Below, in pieces: positions 18,212 to 27,218 of a stretch of 58,235 nt of DNA. The position numbers and the translations under genes were made by a program. Position 1 is the stretch's first letter; each line of letters starts with the position of its first letter. The notes beneath the pieces were generated by a model, which saw only the letters and a program-made list of their open reading frames with translations, had not been told where the DNA came from and ran no database searches. Source of the DNA: Magnetococcales bacterium (GTDB taxonomy: Bacteria; Pseudomonadota; Magnetococcia; Magnetococcales; UBA8363); assembly GCA_015228815.1 (NCBI GenBank), contig JADGCV010000029.1:1-58235 (forward strand), read 5' to 3'.

Positions 18212-18717
18212 AAAAAACAGCCGTCTACCCCGGAACCTTCGACCCCGTGACGCTGGGACATCTGGATGTCATTGCCAGAGGGAACCTGTTGTTCGATGAT
18301 GTCATCGTCGCCATTGCCGACAATACCGCCAAAACGGCGCTGTTTTCGGTGTCCGAACGCATTGCGTTCCTTGAGGAGGCGACCCGGGATTTGCCGCGTG
18401 TCCGAATCTGCCGGATGGACGGATTGTTGATTCATTTTGTCCGGGAAATCGGCGCCTGCACGATTCTCAGGGGGTTGCGCGCCGTTTCCGATTTCGAGTA
18501 CGAATTTCAAATGGCCGCCATGAACCGCAAACTCAATGCCCAGGTGGAGACGGTGTTTCTCATGGCGAGCGAATCGACGACCTATATTTCGTCGCGACTT
18601 GTCAAGGAGGTTGCGAAAATGGGTGGCGATGTCTCCCCCTTCGTCCCTGCCGCGGTCCTTCAAGCCCTTCGGGCACGGCTCAAACCATCGATTTCCATTC
18701 AGGCACGGAAGGCTTGA
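18208..18717 (+). CDS. coaD: Pantetheine-phosphate adenylyltransferase CoaD
   Basis: The 169-residue protein carries the nucleotidyltransferase motif YPGTFDPVTLGHLDVI (T/HxGH), RGLRAVSDFEYE, and the C-terminal ISSRLVKEVA of CoaD. It transfers AMP to 4'-phosphopantetheine to form dephospho-CoA in the cytoplasm. It is coupled to rsmD upstream and miaB downstream by 4-bp overlaps. Confidence 0.97.
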   Translation: MKKTAVYPGTFDPVTLGHLDVIARGNLLFDDVIVAIADNTAKTALFSVSERIAFLEEATRDLPRVRICRMDGLLIHFVREIGACTILRGLRAVSDFEYEFQMAAMNRKLNAQVETVFLMASESTTYISSRLVKEVAKMGGDVSPFVPAAVLQALRARLKPSISIQARKA

Positions 18718-20045
18718 AAAATCTTTTCATCAAAAATTTCGGCTGTCAGATGAACGAGTACGACGCCGGACGGATTGCCGACCTCCTGGCCAAGACCCAT
18801 GGATTGACCCAGGTTCCGGCCCCGGAACTGGCCGATGTGATCGTCTTCAACACCTGTCACATCCGGGAAAAGGCGGAGGAAAAACTTTTCTCCGAACTGG
18901 GCCGGATCCGCAAGCTGGTCCGGCGGTCTCCCGATCGGGCGCCGGTTGTTCTTGCCGTCGGTGGCTGTGTCGGACAGGCTGAAGGAGCGGAAATCTTTCG
19001 CCGCGCCCCCTATGTCGATCTGGTTTTCGGGCCGCAGAACTACCATGAGTTGCCGGGCATGCTCGACCGGCTGACGGCGGGTGCGACCAGGTTGTGCCAT
19101 ACCGATACCACCGCCACCGACAAGTTCGACCATCTTCCCGAAACCGGACAATCGGGTCCCATCGCTTCGGTGACCCTTCAGGAAGGATGCAACCGTTATT
19201 GTTCCTATTGTGTCGTTCCCCATACCCGTGGTCCCGAATGGAGCCGTCCGGTGGCGGCGGTCCTCGACGAGGTCGCCATCTGCCTGCGAAACGGCGCCCT
19301 GGAACTGGTTCTCCTGGGGCAGAACGTCACCACCTACAGGGCGATCGATTCCGATGGGGTGACGCATGATCTGGCACTGTTGATCGAGCGGATCGCCCTG
19401 ATGGACGGGGTGAAACGGATCCGTTTCGTCACCTCCCATCCCGCCGACATGAGCGACGATCTGGTGGAACTCTTTGGCCGGCTCCCTGAGTTGTGTCCCT
19501 ACATGCACCTGCCGATCCAATCGGGATCGGATGCGGTCCTTCGGGCGATGGAACGGGGTCATTCGGTCGAGGAATACCGATCATGGGCCGAAAAACTTCG
19601 CCGGGCCCATCCCGATATGGCCCTCGCTTCCGATTTCATCGTCGGTTTTCCCGGCGAAACGGACAGGGATTTCCAGGAAACGCTCGATCTTGTCGAAGAG
19701 ATTCGTTTCGACCATGCCTATTCCTTTCTGTTCTCTCCCCGTCCGGGGACGAAGGCGGCCTCGATGACCGATCAGGTCCCGGTGGCGTTGGGACAGCAAC
19801 GCCTCGCCCGTCTTCAGGAGACGTTGAACAGGATCCAACATCACAACAATCTGCGACAGGTGGGTAAAAAAGAGGAAGTCCTGGTCGAGAAACGGTCGCG
19901 ACTGGGAGAAAATCAGTTCAGTGGCCGCACTCGTGGCAATCGATGGGTGAATTTTCCTGGAATTCCCGAGTGGATCGGGCGACTGGTCATGGTCGAGATT
20001 ACCGAGGGACTGGCCAATTCCCTGAGGGGACGGGTTCATCCTTGA
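18714..20045 (+). CDS. miaB: tRNA-2-methylthio-N6-dimethylallyladenosine synthase MiaB
   Basis: The 443-residue radical-SAM methylthiotransferase has an N-terminal UPF0004 domain with the three auxiliary cluster cysteines (GCQMNEYD, FNTCHIR, GGCVGQ), the radical SAM motif CNRYCSYC, and a C-terminal TRAM domain (QFSGRTRGNRWVNF). It adds 2-methylthio to i6A37 of tRNAs. The start is a TTG overlapping the coaD stop as TTGA, with GGAAGG just upstream, consistent with coupled translation. Confidence 0.96.
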   Translation: MKNLFIKNFGCQMNEYDAGRIADLLAKTHGLTQVPAPELADVIVFNTCHIREKAEEKLFSELGRIRKLVRRSPDRAPVVLAVGGCVGQAEGAEIFRRAPYVDLVFGPQNYHELPGMLDRLTAGATRLCHTDTTATDKFDHLPETGQSGPIASVTLQEGCNRYCSYCVVPHTRGPEWSRPVAAVLDEVAICLRNGALELVLLGQNVTTYRAIDSDGVTHDLALLIERIALMDGVKRIRFVTSHPADMSDDLVELFGRLPELCPYMHLPIQSGSDAVLRAMERGHSVEEYRSWAEKLRRAHPDMALASDFIVGFPGETDRDFQETLDLVEEIRFDHAYSFLFSPRPGTKAASMTDQVPVALGQQRLARLQETLNRIQHHNNLRQVGKKEEVLVEKRSRLGENQFSGRTRGNRWVNFPGIPEWIGRLVMVEITEGLANSLRGRVHP

Positions 20046-20185
20046 GGGGGTGGAGACATGGAACGGGCGCCGATGATCGATCGAGGGGGATTGTTGAAGG
20101 ACGATCGGGAGCGTGCGCATCGTGGCCGGGATGTCCCATGGCGATTTCACTGAAGTTCCATCGATGATTGACCGTAACAGTATCC

Positions 20186-21202
20186 ATGAAAACATGGTCT
20201 CTCGACATGGATGATTGTGTGGCTCCGACACCACGCACCCAGGTGGTGGAGTTTCCCGACAATCGTCTCGCCGCCGCCCTCTTCGGAGCGCTCGATACCC
20301 ATCTTAAACTGATGGAAACCCATCTTGATTGTTCGTTGCACCCCCTGGGAAACGGGGTGGTGATCACCGCATCCAGGGACCAGGGAGAGAAGGTCAGAAC
20401 ACTTTTGGAAACCCTGTACGATTCTTTGAAAAAGGGTCAACACGTGGACCAGAAGAGCGTGGAAGCCGGGATTCGGGCCTTGAATTCGGCCAATGGCCTG
20501 GAGGGGTTCTTTTCGTCGGAACATGTCATCAGGACTCCGAGGAGGACGATCCAGGCGCGGACCCCGAAACAGGCCGACTACATGCGGATTCTTGGCCAGG
20601 CGCCGCTGACCTTCGCCATTGGCCCGGCGGGAACGGGCAAGACCTATCTGGCGGTGGCGAGCGCCGTGGCGGGATACCAGGAAGGATGGGTGGAGAAGAT
20701 CATCCTGACCCGCCCGGCGGTGGAGGCGGGAGAACGTCTGGGATTTCTCCCCGGAGACCTGCAAGCCAAGATCGATCCCTATCTGCGTCCCCTGTTCGAT
20801 GCCCTGCAAGATACCCTGGGTGCCGAACGTGTCGAAAAAATGGTCAGCCGCAACACCCTCGAAGTGGCGCCGCTGGCTTATATGCGTGGGCGAACCCTCG
20901 ATGAGGCGTTCATCATTCTGGACGAGGCGCAGAACGTGACCCCCGAGCAGATGAAAATGTTTCTCACCCGCCTGGGAGCGGGCTCACGGACAGTTGTCTG
21001 CGGTGACGCCACCCAGATTGATTTGCCCCGCGGGTCCCGGTCGGGACTCGTCGATGCGATGGAGGTCCTCCAGCACGTCCCAGGTATCGAATGGGTTCAT
21101 TTTTCTCCGCGGGATGTCGTGCGCCATCCTTTGGTGCAGAGCATCATCCAGGCCTACGATCAGGCGAGACGGCAGCAGTGGAACAACAGAGGGTCGGAAT
21201 GA
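20186..21202 (+). CDS. phoH: PhoH family ATPase
   Basis: The protein of about 338 residues has the PhoH P-loop: Walker A GPAGTGKTYLA, LTRPAVEAGERLGFLPGD, Walker B AFIILDEAQN and GDATQIDLPRG. It begins with a short N-terminal KH-like region (EFPDNRLAAALFGALDTHLK). PhoH proteins of this class sit beside ybeY and act in RNA metabolism. The start is uncertain: ATG 20186, TTG 20168 and ATG 20207 are in frame and none has a good ribosome binding site. A 31-codon ORF at 20058-20153 behind GTGGAGAC is possible but unsupported. Confidence 0.92.
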   Translation: MKTWSLDMDDCVAPTPRTQVVEFPDNRLAAALFGALDTHLKLMETHLDCSLHPLGNGVVITASRDQGEKVRTLLETLYDSLKKGQHVDQKSVEAGIRALNSANGLEGFFSSEHVIRTPRRTIQARTPKQADYMRILGQAPLTFAIGPAGTGKTYLAVASAVAGYQEGWVEKIILTRPAVEAGERLGFLPGDLQAKIDPYLRPLFDALQDTLGAERVEKMVSRNTLEVAPLAYMRGRTLDEAFIILDEAQNVTPEQMKMFLTRLGAGSRTVVCGDATQIDLPRGSRSGLVDAMEVLQHVPGIEWVHFSPRDVVRHPLVQSIIQAYDQARRQQWNNRGSE

Positions 21203-21205
21203 ACC

Positions 21206-23539
21206 ATGGCCGAAACCAGGGAAAAAACGATCAACAAGGTGTTTCAGAAACCGCAGGACGAAAAGAAAAAGTTCATCTCCGTTCAATTGGTCATCAATCT
21301 GTCCATGTTCGGTGTTTATGTCCTGGCTTTGACGATCATCAATTCTCCCGTGGTCATGAAATTGCAATACCTTCCCGATGTGGGTGAAATCGCGTTGAAG
21401 AACATCAAGGCGGATCGCGACCTGCTGGTGGAAGACAGGGAAACGACGCTCAAATTGCGTCAGGAGGCGGCCCAGGCGGTGCCTCCGATCTATGACTGGG
21501 ATGGGGGGATGATGGATCCGGTCATTCGTCAGATCGTCGATAGCCTGGAATGGTTGCAGACCATGCGGGATGAACAGGGGAGCCAACTCAACCTGGCCGC
21601 CGTCGCCGAGGAATTTTCGCAACGGCAGGAGGAAGAGGTTTCTTCACGCCTGCTACAGACCCTGCTCGGTCTGGATTCCTTGTCCACTCTGGCGCAAAAG
21701 GTATCCGAATGGCTTGGGGAACTGCGCAATCAAACGGTCGTCAGCGGCCCAGAGACCCTCAAGGATCTTCGGGACATGCCTTCGGTCATCTATTCCATCG
21801 TCGATGGCAAGGAACGCAAGGGAAAGGAATGGGACAAACCGATCGACCTCAACGGCATGCGTTGGCTGCTTGGGGAATCGATGCGCAAGCATCTCGACCA
21901 TGTTCCCCGGGAAGTCCAGGAATGGCTGTTGCGGGAAGCGCGATCGATGATCCGGCCCAACCTGATCCTCAACCTGGCCGAAACCCGTTTGAAGCGGCAG
22001 GCCGCCTTCGACAGCATCGATACGGTTTATTTCCAGGCCAAAAGGGGGCAGATGATCGTCCGCGAGGGAGAACCCGTGACCGAGTCGTCGCGCCTGAAGA
22101 TCGAGGCACTGAACCGGACCCAGTGGACCGGTGAAAAGATCATGAAATTCATCGGTCTGGCGGTTGTTCTGGGGATCATGCTCGTATTGGGGCGGTGGTT
22201 TTTGCTCACGACCTCGACCGCCTTTCCGCGGGACATGCAGACGATCCACATGCTTGCGGCGATCCTGTTTGGCACCTCGTTCATCAGCACGATCACCCTG
22301 ACCATGGGGCAGGGAATCACCGAAGTGTTCGGAATGCCGACCCATATGGTGGTCTATCTGCCCCATGTCGCCCTGGCTTCGGCGCTGGCGTCGTTGACGG
22401 TGGGGGCCCGGGCCGGGATTCCGGGTGGGGCATTGATTCTGGGGATCATTCTTTCGTTTCTCGAAGCCCTGTCGGCGGGTGGCGGACTGCCGTTGTTTTG
22501 TTATTACATGATCGGTTCCCTGGTTGGCGGGGCCAAACTGCGCACCAGTCGCCGTCGTTATGATGTCCTCATGGCGGGGGTGTGGGTCGGCGGGGTGCAG
22601 ATGTTCACGATGCCGATGGTGGAACTCTTGAACGGCAACACTCCGAGCGTCGATTGGATCCTGGGCATGATCATGGGGATGACCAGCGGCCTGTTGATGG
22701 GACTGTGGGGGTTGGCGCTGATTCCCCTTCTGGAATCGGTATTCAATGTCACGACCGATTCCCGATTGCTGGAGCTGGCTTCGAGCGATCATCCCCTGCT
22801 CAAGGAACTTTCGTTACGCAGTCCGGGGACATACCATCACTCGGTGATGATGGGCAACCTGGCGGAGGCTGCGGCGGAGAACATCCATGCCAACCCTTTG
22901 ATGGCCCGGGTCATGGCGCTTTACCACGATGTCGGTAAAATGACCAAGCCGCATTATTTCGTCGAAAACCAGACGGGAGAGAACCGGCATGACAATCTTC
23001 TCCCTTCCATGTCGGCCAAGGTGATCATGGCCCATGTCAAGGATGGTCAGGAACTGGCCAAAAACCATAAATTGGGCGGGCCGATCATCGAAGCGATCCT
23101 GAGCCACCATGGAACTTCGCTGTTGCAGTTCTTTTACAACAAGGCCATCAACCAGGCGGCCAAACGGGGCGAACAGATCAATCCCGAAGAGTTTCGTTAT
23201 CCCGGCCCCAAGCCCATGTCTCGGGAGGCGGGCATTCTGATGTTGGCCGATTCGGTGGAAGCGGCGGCGCGGACCCTGCGCACGCCGTCCTCGTCGCAGA
23301 TTCAGGCCCTGGTGCGGCGGATCATCGCCAGCAAGGTCGCCGACGATCAACTGGATGCCTGCGGTCTGAATCTCAAAGAGATCGCCTTGATCGAGGAGGC
23401 CTTCATCCGTGTCCTGACACTGGGATTCTATCATCATCGCATCGAGTATCCCGATCAAATGAAACAGCGCCGGGAGGGCAATCGACGTGAAGGCAACGGT
23501 TCGTCTAAGCCGGGTTCGGTCGCGATGGCCAAAGGTTGA
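21206..23539 (+). CDS. 7TM-HD family phosphohydrolase (PgpH-like)
   Basis: The 777-residue protein matches 7TMR-HDED/PgpH proteins: N-terminal membrane helix (LVINLSMFGVYVLALTII), an extracytoplasmic domain of about 250 residues, a block of about seven transmembrane helices (about 315-500), and a cytoplasmic HD domain (HSVMMGNLAEAAAENI, ALYHDVGKMTKPHYFVENQ, ILSHHGTSLLQFFY, LADSVEAAAR). PgpH relatives hydrolyse c-di-AMP; in proteobacteria the substrate is less clear. It sits between phoH and ybeY, its usual place, and overlaps ybeY by 53 bases. Confidence 0.92.
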   Translation: MAETREKTINKVFQKPQDEKKKFISVQLVINLSMFGVYVLALTIINSPVVMKLQYLPDVGEIALKNIKADRDLLVEDRETTLKLRQEAAQAVPPIYDWDGGMMDPVIRQIVDSLEWLQTMRDEQGSQLNLAAVAEEFSQRQEEEVSSRLLQTLLGLDSLSTLAQKVSEWLGELRNQTVVSGPETLKDLRDMPSVIYSIVDGKERKGKEWDKPIDLNGMRWLLGESMRKHLDHVPREVQEWLLREARSMIRPNLILNLAETRLKRQAAFDSIDTVYFQAKRGQMIVREGEPVTESSRLKIEALNRTQWTGEKIMKFIGLAVVLGIMLVLGRWFLLTTSTAFPRDMQTIHMLAAILFGTSFISTITLTMGQGITEVFGMPTHMVVYLPHVALASALASLTVGARAGIPGGALILGIILSFLEALSAGGGLPLFCYYMIGSLVGGAKLRTSRRRYDVLMAGVWVGGVQMFTMPMVELLNGNTPSVDWILGMIMGMTSGLLMGLWGLALIPLLESVFNVTTDSRLLELASSDHPLLKELSLRSPGTYHHSVMMGNLAEAAAENIHANPLMARVMALYHDVGKMTKPHYFVENQTGENRHDNLLPSMSAKVIMAHVKDGQELAKNHKLGGPIIEAILSHHGTSLLQFFYNKAINQAAKRGEQINPEEFRYPGPKPMSREAGILMLADSVEAAARTLRTPSSSQIQALVRRIIASKVADDQLDACGLNLKEIALIEEAFIRVLTLGFYHHRIEYPDQMKQRREGNRREGNGSSKPGSVAMAKG

Positions 23540-23969
23540 TCGCTGGATCCGCAAATCGGCCCTGGCCGCGCTCGACCGGATCGGTGGCATGGAGGGGGTC
23601 GAGGTGGCCATCCGCCTGGCCGACGACGATGAGGTGCGGCAGCTCAACCGGCACCATCGTGGAATCGATGCGCCGACCAACATTCTTTCTTTCGCCATGA
23701 TGGACGATCCGGATCCCTTCCTGCCCCTGGAGGAGGAACCGCGACTCCTGGGTGATCTGGTATTGGCCTTCGAAACCGTGGACCGCGAGGCACAGGCTCA
23801 GGGAAAACGATTCGAGGACCATCTGTGCCATCTTGTGGTCCATGGCATCCTCCATCTGGCCGGGTACGACCATGAACGCTCGGAGGAGGAGGAAAAACGT
23901 CAGGAGGCCATGGAAATCGCCATTCTTGCCCACCTGGGAATCGATGATCCCTATCATGAATACGAATAG
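23487..23969 (+). CDS. ybeY: Endoribonuclease YbeY
   Basis: The 160-residue protein has the YbeY zinc signature HGILHLAGYDHE (three His) near residues 115-126, and the upstream DEVRQLNRHHRGIDAPTNILSF segment. YbeY functions in 16S rRNA maturation and ribosome quality control. The start is GTG at 23487, inside the 3' end of the HD-protein gene, with GGGAGGG about ten bases upstream. Its 3' end overlaps the lnt start by 14 bases; a corC gene, often found between them, is absent. Confidence 0.96.
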   Translation: MKATVRLSRVRSRWPKVDRWIRKSALAALDRIGGMEGVEVAIRLADDDEVRQLNRHHRGIDAPTNILSFAMMDDPDPFLPLEEEPRLLGDLVLAFETVDREAQAQGKRFEDHLCHLVVHGILHLAGYDHERSEEEEKRQEAMEIAILAHLGIDDPYHEYE

Positions 23970-25572
23970 GTCCTGGCGCTTCACCGTTCCTGGTTCTCTG
24001 ATCCGGTGGTGCGGCAACCGTCGCTGGGAATTGGGAGTGTTCCTGGCGGGATTGATCGCGGTCCGGGGGTTTGCCCCGCACCATGAACCGCTGTGGATGA
24101 TTTTTGGGCTGGGAATCCTGATCCATGCCGTCTCCAGGGCCTCCTCCTGGAGGCGGGGGGCTGGGCTTGGCTTCTGGTTTGGCTTTGGACACCATCTGTT
24201 GGGCTTTTCCTGGTTGCTGACCAGCCTGAATCAGCATGGGGGCCTGTGGATGGGATGGTCGATCCTGATTCTCGCCCTGCTGGCGGCGACGATGGCCCTG
24301 TATGTCGCCTTGTTTGGCGCCATTCTGGGACGACTCGGCCCCGCTCCGTCGCTGTTGCCGGTGGTGGCCCCGGCGCTCTGGGTCATTGCTGAATGGCTGC
24401 GCAGCCGTCTTTTTTCCGGTTTTCCCTGGAATCTGGCCGGTTATGGCTGGGATGGCCAGGAGGTGCTCCTTCAGGTGGGGGACCTGGGCGGCATCGAGCT
24501 GTTGTCCTGGTTGATGGTGTTTCCCGCAGCGGTGTTGGCACTGAGCGCGAATTGGCGCGTGTACCTTCGTCCCCTGATCTTCTGGGGGGGGACGCTCCTG
24601 TGTACCTTCGCGATGGCGGTGGGGTATGGGGTATGGCGGAGCGACAATGTGACGAATGAATGGCCATCTTTCCCGTCAGCAAAGCGGGAAAACGGCTTGT
24701 TGCGGGTGGCCCTGGTTCAAGGAAACATCGATCAACAAAGAAAATGGGATCCAAGCTATCGTGAGGAAAGTTTCAACCGCTATCTGGAGATGAGCGGGTC
24801 CATTACCGGTCCGGTCGATCTGGTGGTTTGGCCCGAAACGGCCATTTCCTTTTTTCTTCAGGCCGATCCCAGGAGTCAAGAACGGGTCATGTCCCTGAGC
24901 CAACGACTGTCGGCCCCGATCCTTACCGGAGCGCCGATGGCGGACAAGGACGGAAAGGGACGGTGGTTGTATTATAACAGCATGATTCTTATCGACTCAT
25001 CGGGCGATCCGATGCTGCGCTATGACAAATATCATCTGGTCCCTTTCGGGGAATTCATCCCCTTGCGCAACTTCTTCCCCCCCTTCATTCGAAAACTGAC
25101 CCATGGCACCGAGGATTTTTCCCGTGGTCCGGGTCCTGTCGCCTTGCCGTGGCATCGGGGGGGAATTGGCTGTCTGGTCTGTTATGAAGTCATTTTTCCC
25201 CATGAAGTGCGACAACTTGCCATGGCCACCCCTTCGGTGCGTTGGTTGATCAACGTCACCAATGATGCCTGGTTTGGCGAGGCAGCCAAACCGCAACATT
25301 TGGCGATGGCCCGTTTTCGTGCGATAGAAAACCGTCTTCCGATGATCCGGGTCGCCAATACCGGCATTTCCGCTGTCTTCGACCCTCTGGGACGCGAGTT
25401 GGGCCGCATTCCCGCCAATGTCTCCGGAATCCTGAAGATGGAGGTGCCCCAGGGAACGGGATCGACTTTTTTTCAGAAATCGGAGCCTTGGTGGATTTTT
25501 TTGTGGATTTTTCTTGTTTTTTGTCCCTGGGTCTGCGGAAAAATACAGAATGGACAGGATTGCGGCGATTAG
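23956..25572 (+). CDS. lnt: Apolipoprotein N-acyltransferase Lnt
   Basis: From ATG 23956 the product is 538 residues. The N-terminal half has six or so membrane helices; the C-terminal half is a nitrilase domain with the catalytic triad Glu (VVWPETAISFF), Lys (YDKYHLVPFGEFIP) and Cys (GCLVCYEVIFP). It adds the third acyl chain to lipoproteins in the inner membrane. It overlaps ybeY at the start, and its stop codon overlaps the end of the convergent island gene at 25569. The start inside ybeY was preferred because the longer upstream frame is ybeY sequence. Confidence 0.95.
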   Translation: MNTNRSWRFTVPGSLIRWCGNRRWELGVFLAGLIAVRGFAPHHEPLWMIFGLGILIHAVSRASSWRRGAGLGFWFGFGHHLLGFSWLLTSLNQHGGLWMGWSILILALLAATMALYVALFGAILGRLGPAPSLLPVVAPALWVIAEWLRSRLFSGFPWNLAGYGWDGQEVLLQVGDLGGIELLSWLMVFPAAVLALSANWRVYLRPLIFWGGTLLCTFAMAVGYGVWRSDNVTNEWPSFPSAKRENGLLRVALVQGNIDQQRKWDPSYREESFNRYLEMSGSITGPVDLVVWPETAISFFLQADPRSQERVMSLSQRLSAPILTGAPMADKDGKGRWLYYNSMILIDSSGDPMLRYDKYHLVPFGEFIPLRNFFPPFIRKLTHGTEDFSRGPGPVALPWHRGGIGCLVCYEVIFPHEVRQLAMATPSVRWLINVTNDAWFGEAAKPQHLAMARFRAIENRLPMIRVANTGISAVFDPLGRELGRIPANVSGILKMEVPQGTGSTFFQKSEPWWIFLWIFLVFCPWVCGKIQNGQDCGD

Positions 25573-25781
25573 GCATCCTCGCTGGTCAGGTAATGCCAAT
25601 TCTTTGCCAGATGATGCAGCAGTCCATCCCAATATTCATCGACTCCCTGGAATTCATCCCCCTCCTCATCACTCCAGATATCATGGCCATTCAGCAATAA
25701 AGTCAGCCTGCCGTGTCCCGAAAAGGTCGGTGGCGTGTCCTGCGGATTCTCGGAATGGGGCACAAAATTGAAGTGTAACAT
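25569..25781 (-). CDS. Short ORF, probable remnant at island edge
   Basis: The 70-residue product MLHFNFVPHSEN... ends with the pattern WDGLLHHLAKNWHYLTSEDA. The pattern 'GRLTLLLNGHDIW...WDGLLHHLAKNW' resembles the beginning of larger proteins that pair with HTH or ImmA/IrrE-type peptidase domains, as I recall; that comparison needs a search. Its stop (TAA) shares bases with the lnt stop, so the gene probably lost its 3' part when the island joined lnt. Translation is possible but unproven. Confidence 0.4.
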   Translation of the reverse strand: MLHFNFVPHSENPQDTPPTFSGHGRLTLLLNGHDIWSDEEGDEFQGVDEYWDGLLHHLAKNWHYLTSEDA

Positions 25782-25794
25782 GAAAATCGATCCA

Positions 25795-26769
25795 TTACCG
25801 ATTATGGGGCTGGTAGTGTAAACGGTCCCATCCCTTGGGAAGATGCCGTCGTGTCCATTTTTTGAACCGGGGGAAATCTCCCGATGCGTCGGCGCGGCGG
25901 GCCAACTCTTCCAGGACTGTATCGGGGACCTGCCGGTCTCCCTGTTCACATTCTGGAAAACCGTGGTAGGATTTTCCCTGCACGGTCACGCTGGCCCGAT
26001 AAACCACTCCTTTGTAAACATTATAGATGGCCTCGGGAACGGCAGCCCCGGAGGGCCAGGGGATTCCTCCATGAAGCAACGCTTCAGCCAGGGACCAGAT
26101 GGCCGGGTGGTCCGGAAAATCACGGGCAGATCGGAAAAAGAAATTGGCAACCTCGGAAGGCTTATATCCCCATGCGATTTCCAGGATCTTGGTGTGTTTC
26201 TTCAGCCTTGGATCCAATTCAACCGTTGCAACGGCAGGTTGCATCTCCTCCAACAAAAACAGGTCACCCAACAGATTCGGTTCCATGGGATAAAAACGGG
26301 ATTGTTTCCCGGTCATGGCATGACCGGTCAGGCATAAAGATCGCTCTTCCCATGATCGACCGGACGCGCCAATGGCGGAGTGCAGCATCTCTTTCACTTC
26401 CGTGGGTAAATTCGTATCTGTGGTATCGATGCCACCGCACAAGGTCGAAAAAATCAACAGTGGGATGTCTGTCTGCTCGTTGACGCCATCCACCTGCCAG
26501 AGGTCCCGTTCGTGGTCGAGGACTTCTCTGACCAAATCTTCCTTGTTCCAGGAAAGCACATCCTTGGCGCCACGTTGCAAGGCCAGACGGCTCTTGCCAA
26601 CCCCTCCCTCACCCACGATTCCCCACCAAAGGAACTTCTCGTCCCGGTCAAGAAACTTCCACAATTGGGCCTTTTCTTCCTCCCGACCAAGCATTTCCGT
26701 TGTTCGGGAGAGGAATTGGAAGCGACGGGGGATGGATGGTTTTCGTTTGCCGATGCTGAGCACCTCCAA
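25795..26769 (-). pseudogene. STAND-like P-loop NTPase remnant
   Basis: The 324-codon ORF has a REEEKAQLWKFLDRDEKFLWWGI lead-in and a perfect Walker A GEGGVGKSRLAL, as in STAND/NACHT-type signalling NTPases. Only about five residues after it the sequence jumps to WNKEDLVREVLDHERDLWQ, leaving no room for Walker B and the sensor motifs, so an internal in-frame deletion is likely. The later FYPMEPNLLGDLFLLEE segment fits the winged-helix region of these proteins. There is no ATG (TTG at 26769), and the frame is open further up to a stop near 26828. It may be a dead defence or signalling gene. Confidence 0.5.
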
Positions 26770-26823
26770 ATCCAGTTGCTCCTGACTGCCCCCATGACAA
26801 GGGCTTCGCTTCCTGTTGGAGTA

Positions 26824-27021
26824 CTATTTCGTTACTTTAGCTGAAAATGGTCCAATAACAAATTCTCCAAATTTAGAAAGTAACCATATGATGATTGAAA
26901 AAAGAATAAAAAGTAAAAGATATAATTTATTATCTTTTAATTCCTCTGTGCCGAGGGCCTTTAGGAAAACTTCACCTATTTCCATGATGCTACCTATCAT
27001 GTTATAAATATGAATCATCAA
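26824..27021 (-). CDS. AT-rich 65-codon membrane ORF of unknown function
   Basis: The ORF encodes one strong hydrophobic helix (LYLLLFILFSIIIWLLSKFG) after an amphipathic N-terminal part (GSIMEIGEVFLKALGTEELK). The stretch 26820-27055 is very AT-rich compared with the window and reads like recently acquired DNA. No family is recognised. A small membrane effector or toxin is possible, purely by composition and island location. Confidence 0.4.
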   Translation of the reverse strand: MMIHIYNMIGSIMEIGEVFLKALGTEELKDNKLYLLLFILFSIIIWLLSKFGEFVIGPFSAKVTK

Positions 27022-27056
27022 TTTTTGACGACGAAACTTTTCCTTTTATCATCATG

Positions 27057-27188
27057 TTAATGATTGTACCGATCCCGTCATCCAAGTGTCAATCGTTCCG
27101 CCCCCGATCATCCGCCAAGCGCCACCCTTTCCGGCTTCATCCCCAAACTTCGACTTCTTCCGTCGTATTATGAGGAATGCTGGCCAAC
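27057..27188. repeat. 132-bp direct repeat, copy A
   Basis: Matches 29501-29632 in the same orientation without gaps, with about 16 differences in 132 positions by eye (about 88% identity). It includes the last 16 codons of a diguanylate cyclase-like gene plus 80 bases of its downstream region. Together with copy B it brackets the AAA/TOPRIM and toxin-antitoxin genes. Confidence 0.85.
27137..27188 (-). pseudogene. 3' fragment of a second diguanylate cyclase gene
   Basis: Read on the minus strand this ends with LASIPHNTTEEVEVWG and TGA, corresponding residue by residue to the C-terminus LADILHDTAKEVEVWG of the intact cyclase at 29581. The match stops at the repeat edge. Most differences are silent or conservative, suggesting the tail comes from a related gene once under selection rather than a fresh copy. 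Confidence 0.7.
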
Positions 27189-27218
27189 ATTCCGGGGGGG
27201 ACGTATTATCGTTCTTCC

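Noticed and set aside
20058-20153. 31-codon ORF with a good ribosome binding site upstream of phoH
   Set aside because: It has no recognisable features and could arise by chance; a leader peptide role is possible but unsupported.
25795-26769. Treating the STAND-like ORF as a complete functional NTPase
   Set aside because: Walker B and the following sensor region are missing and there is no ATG; it is better called a remnant.
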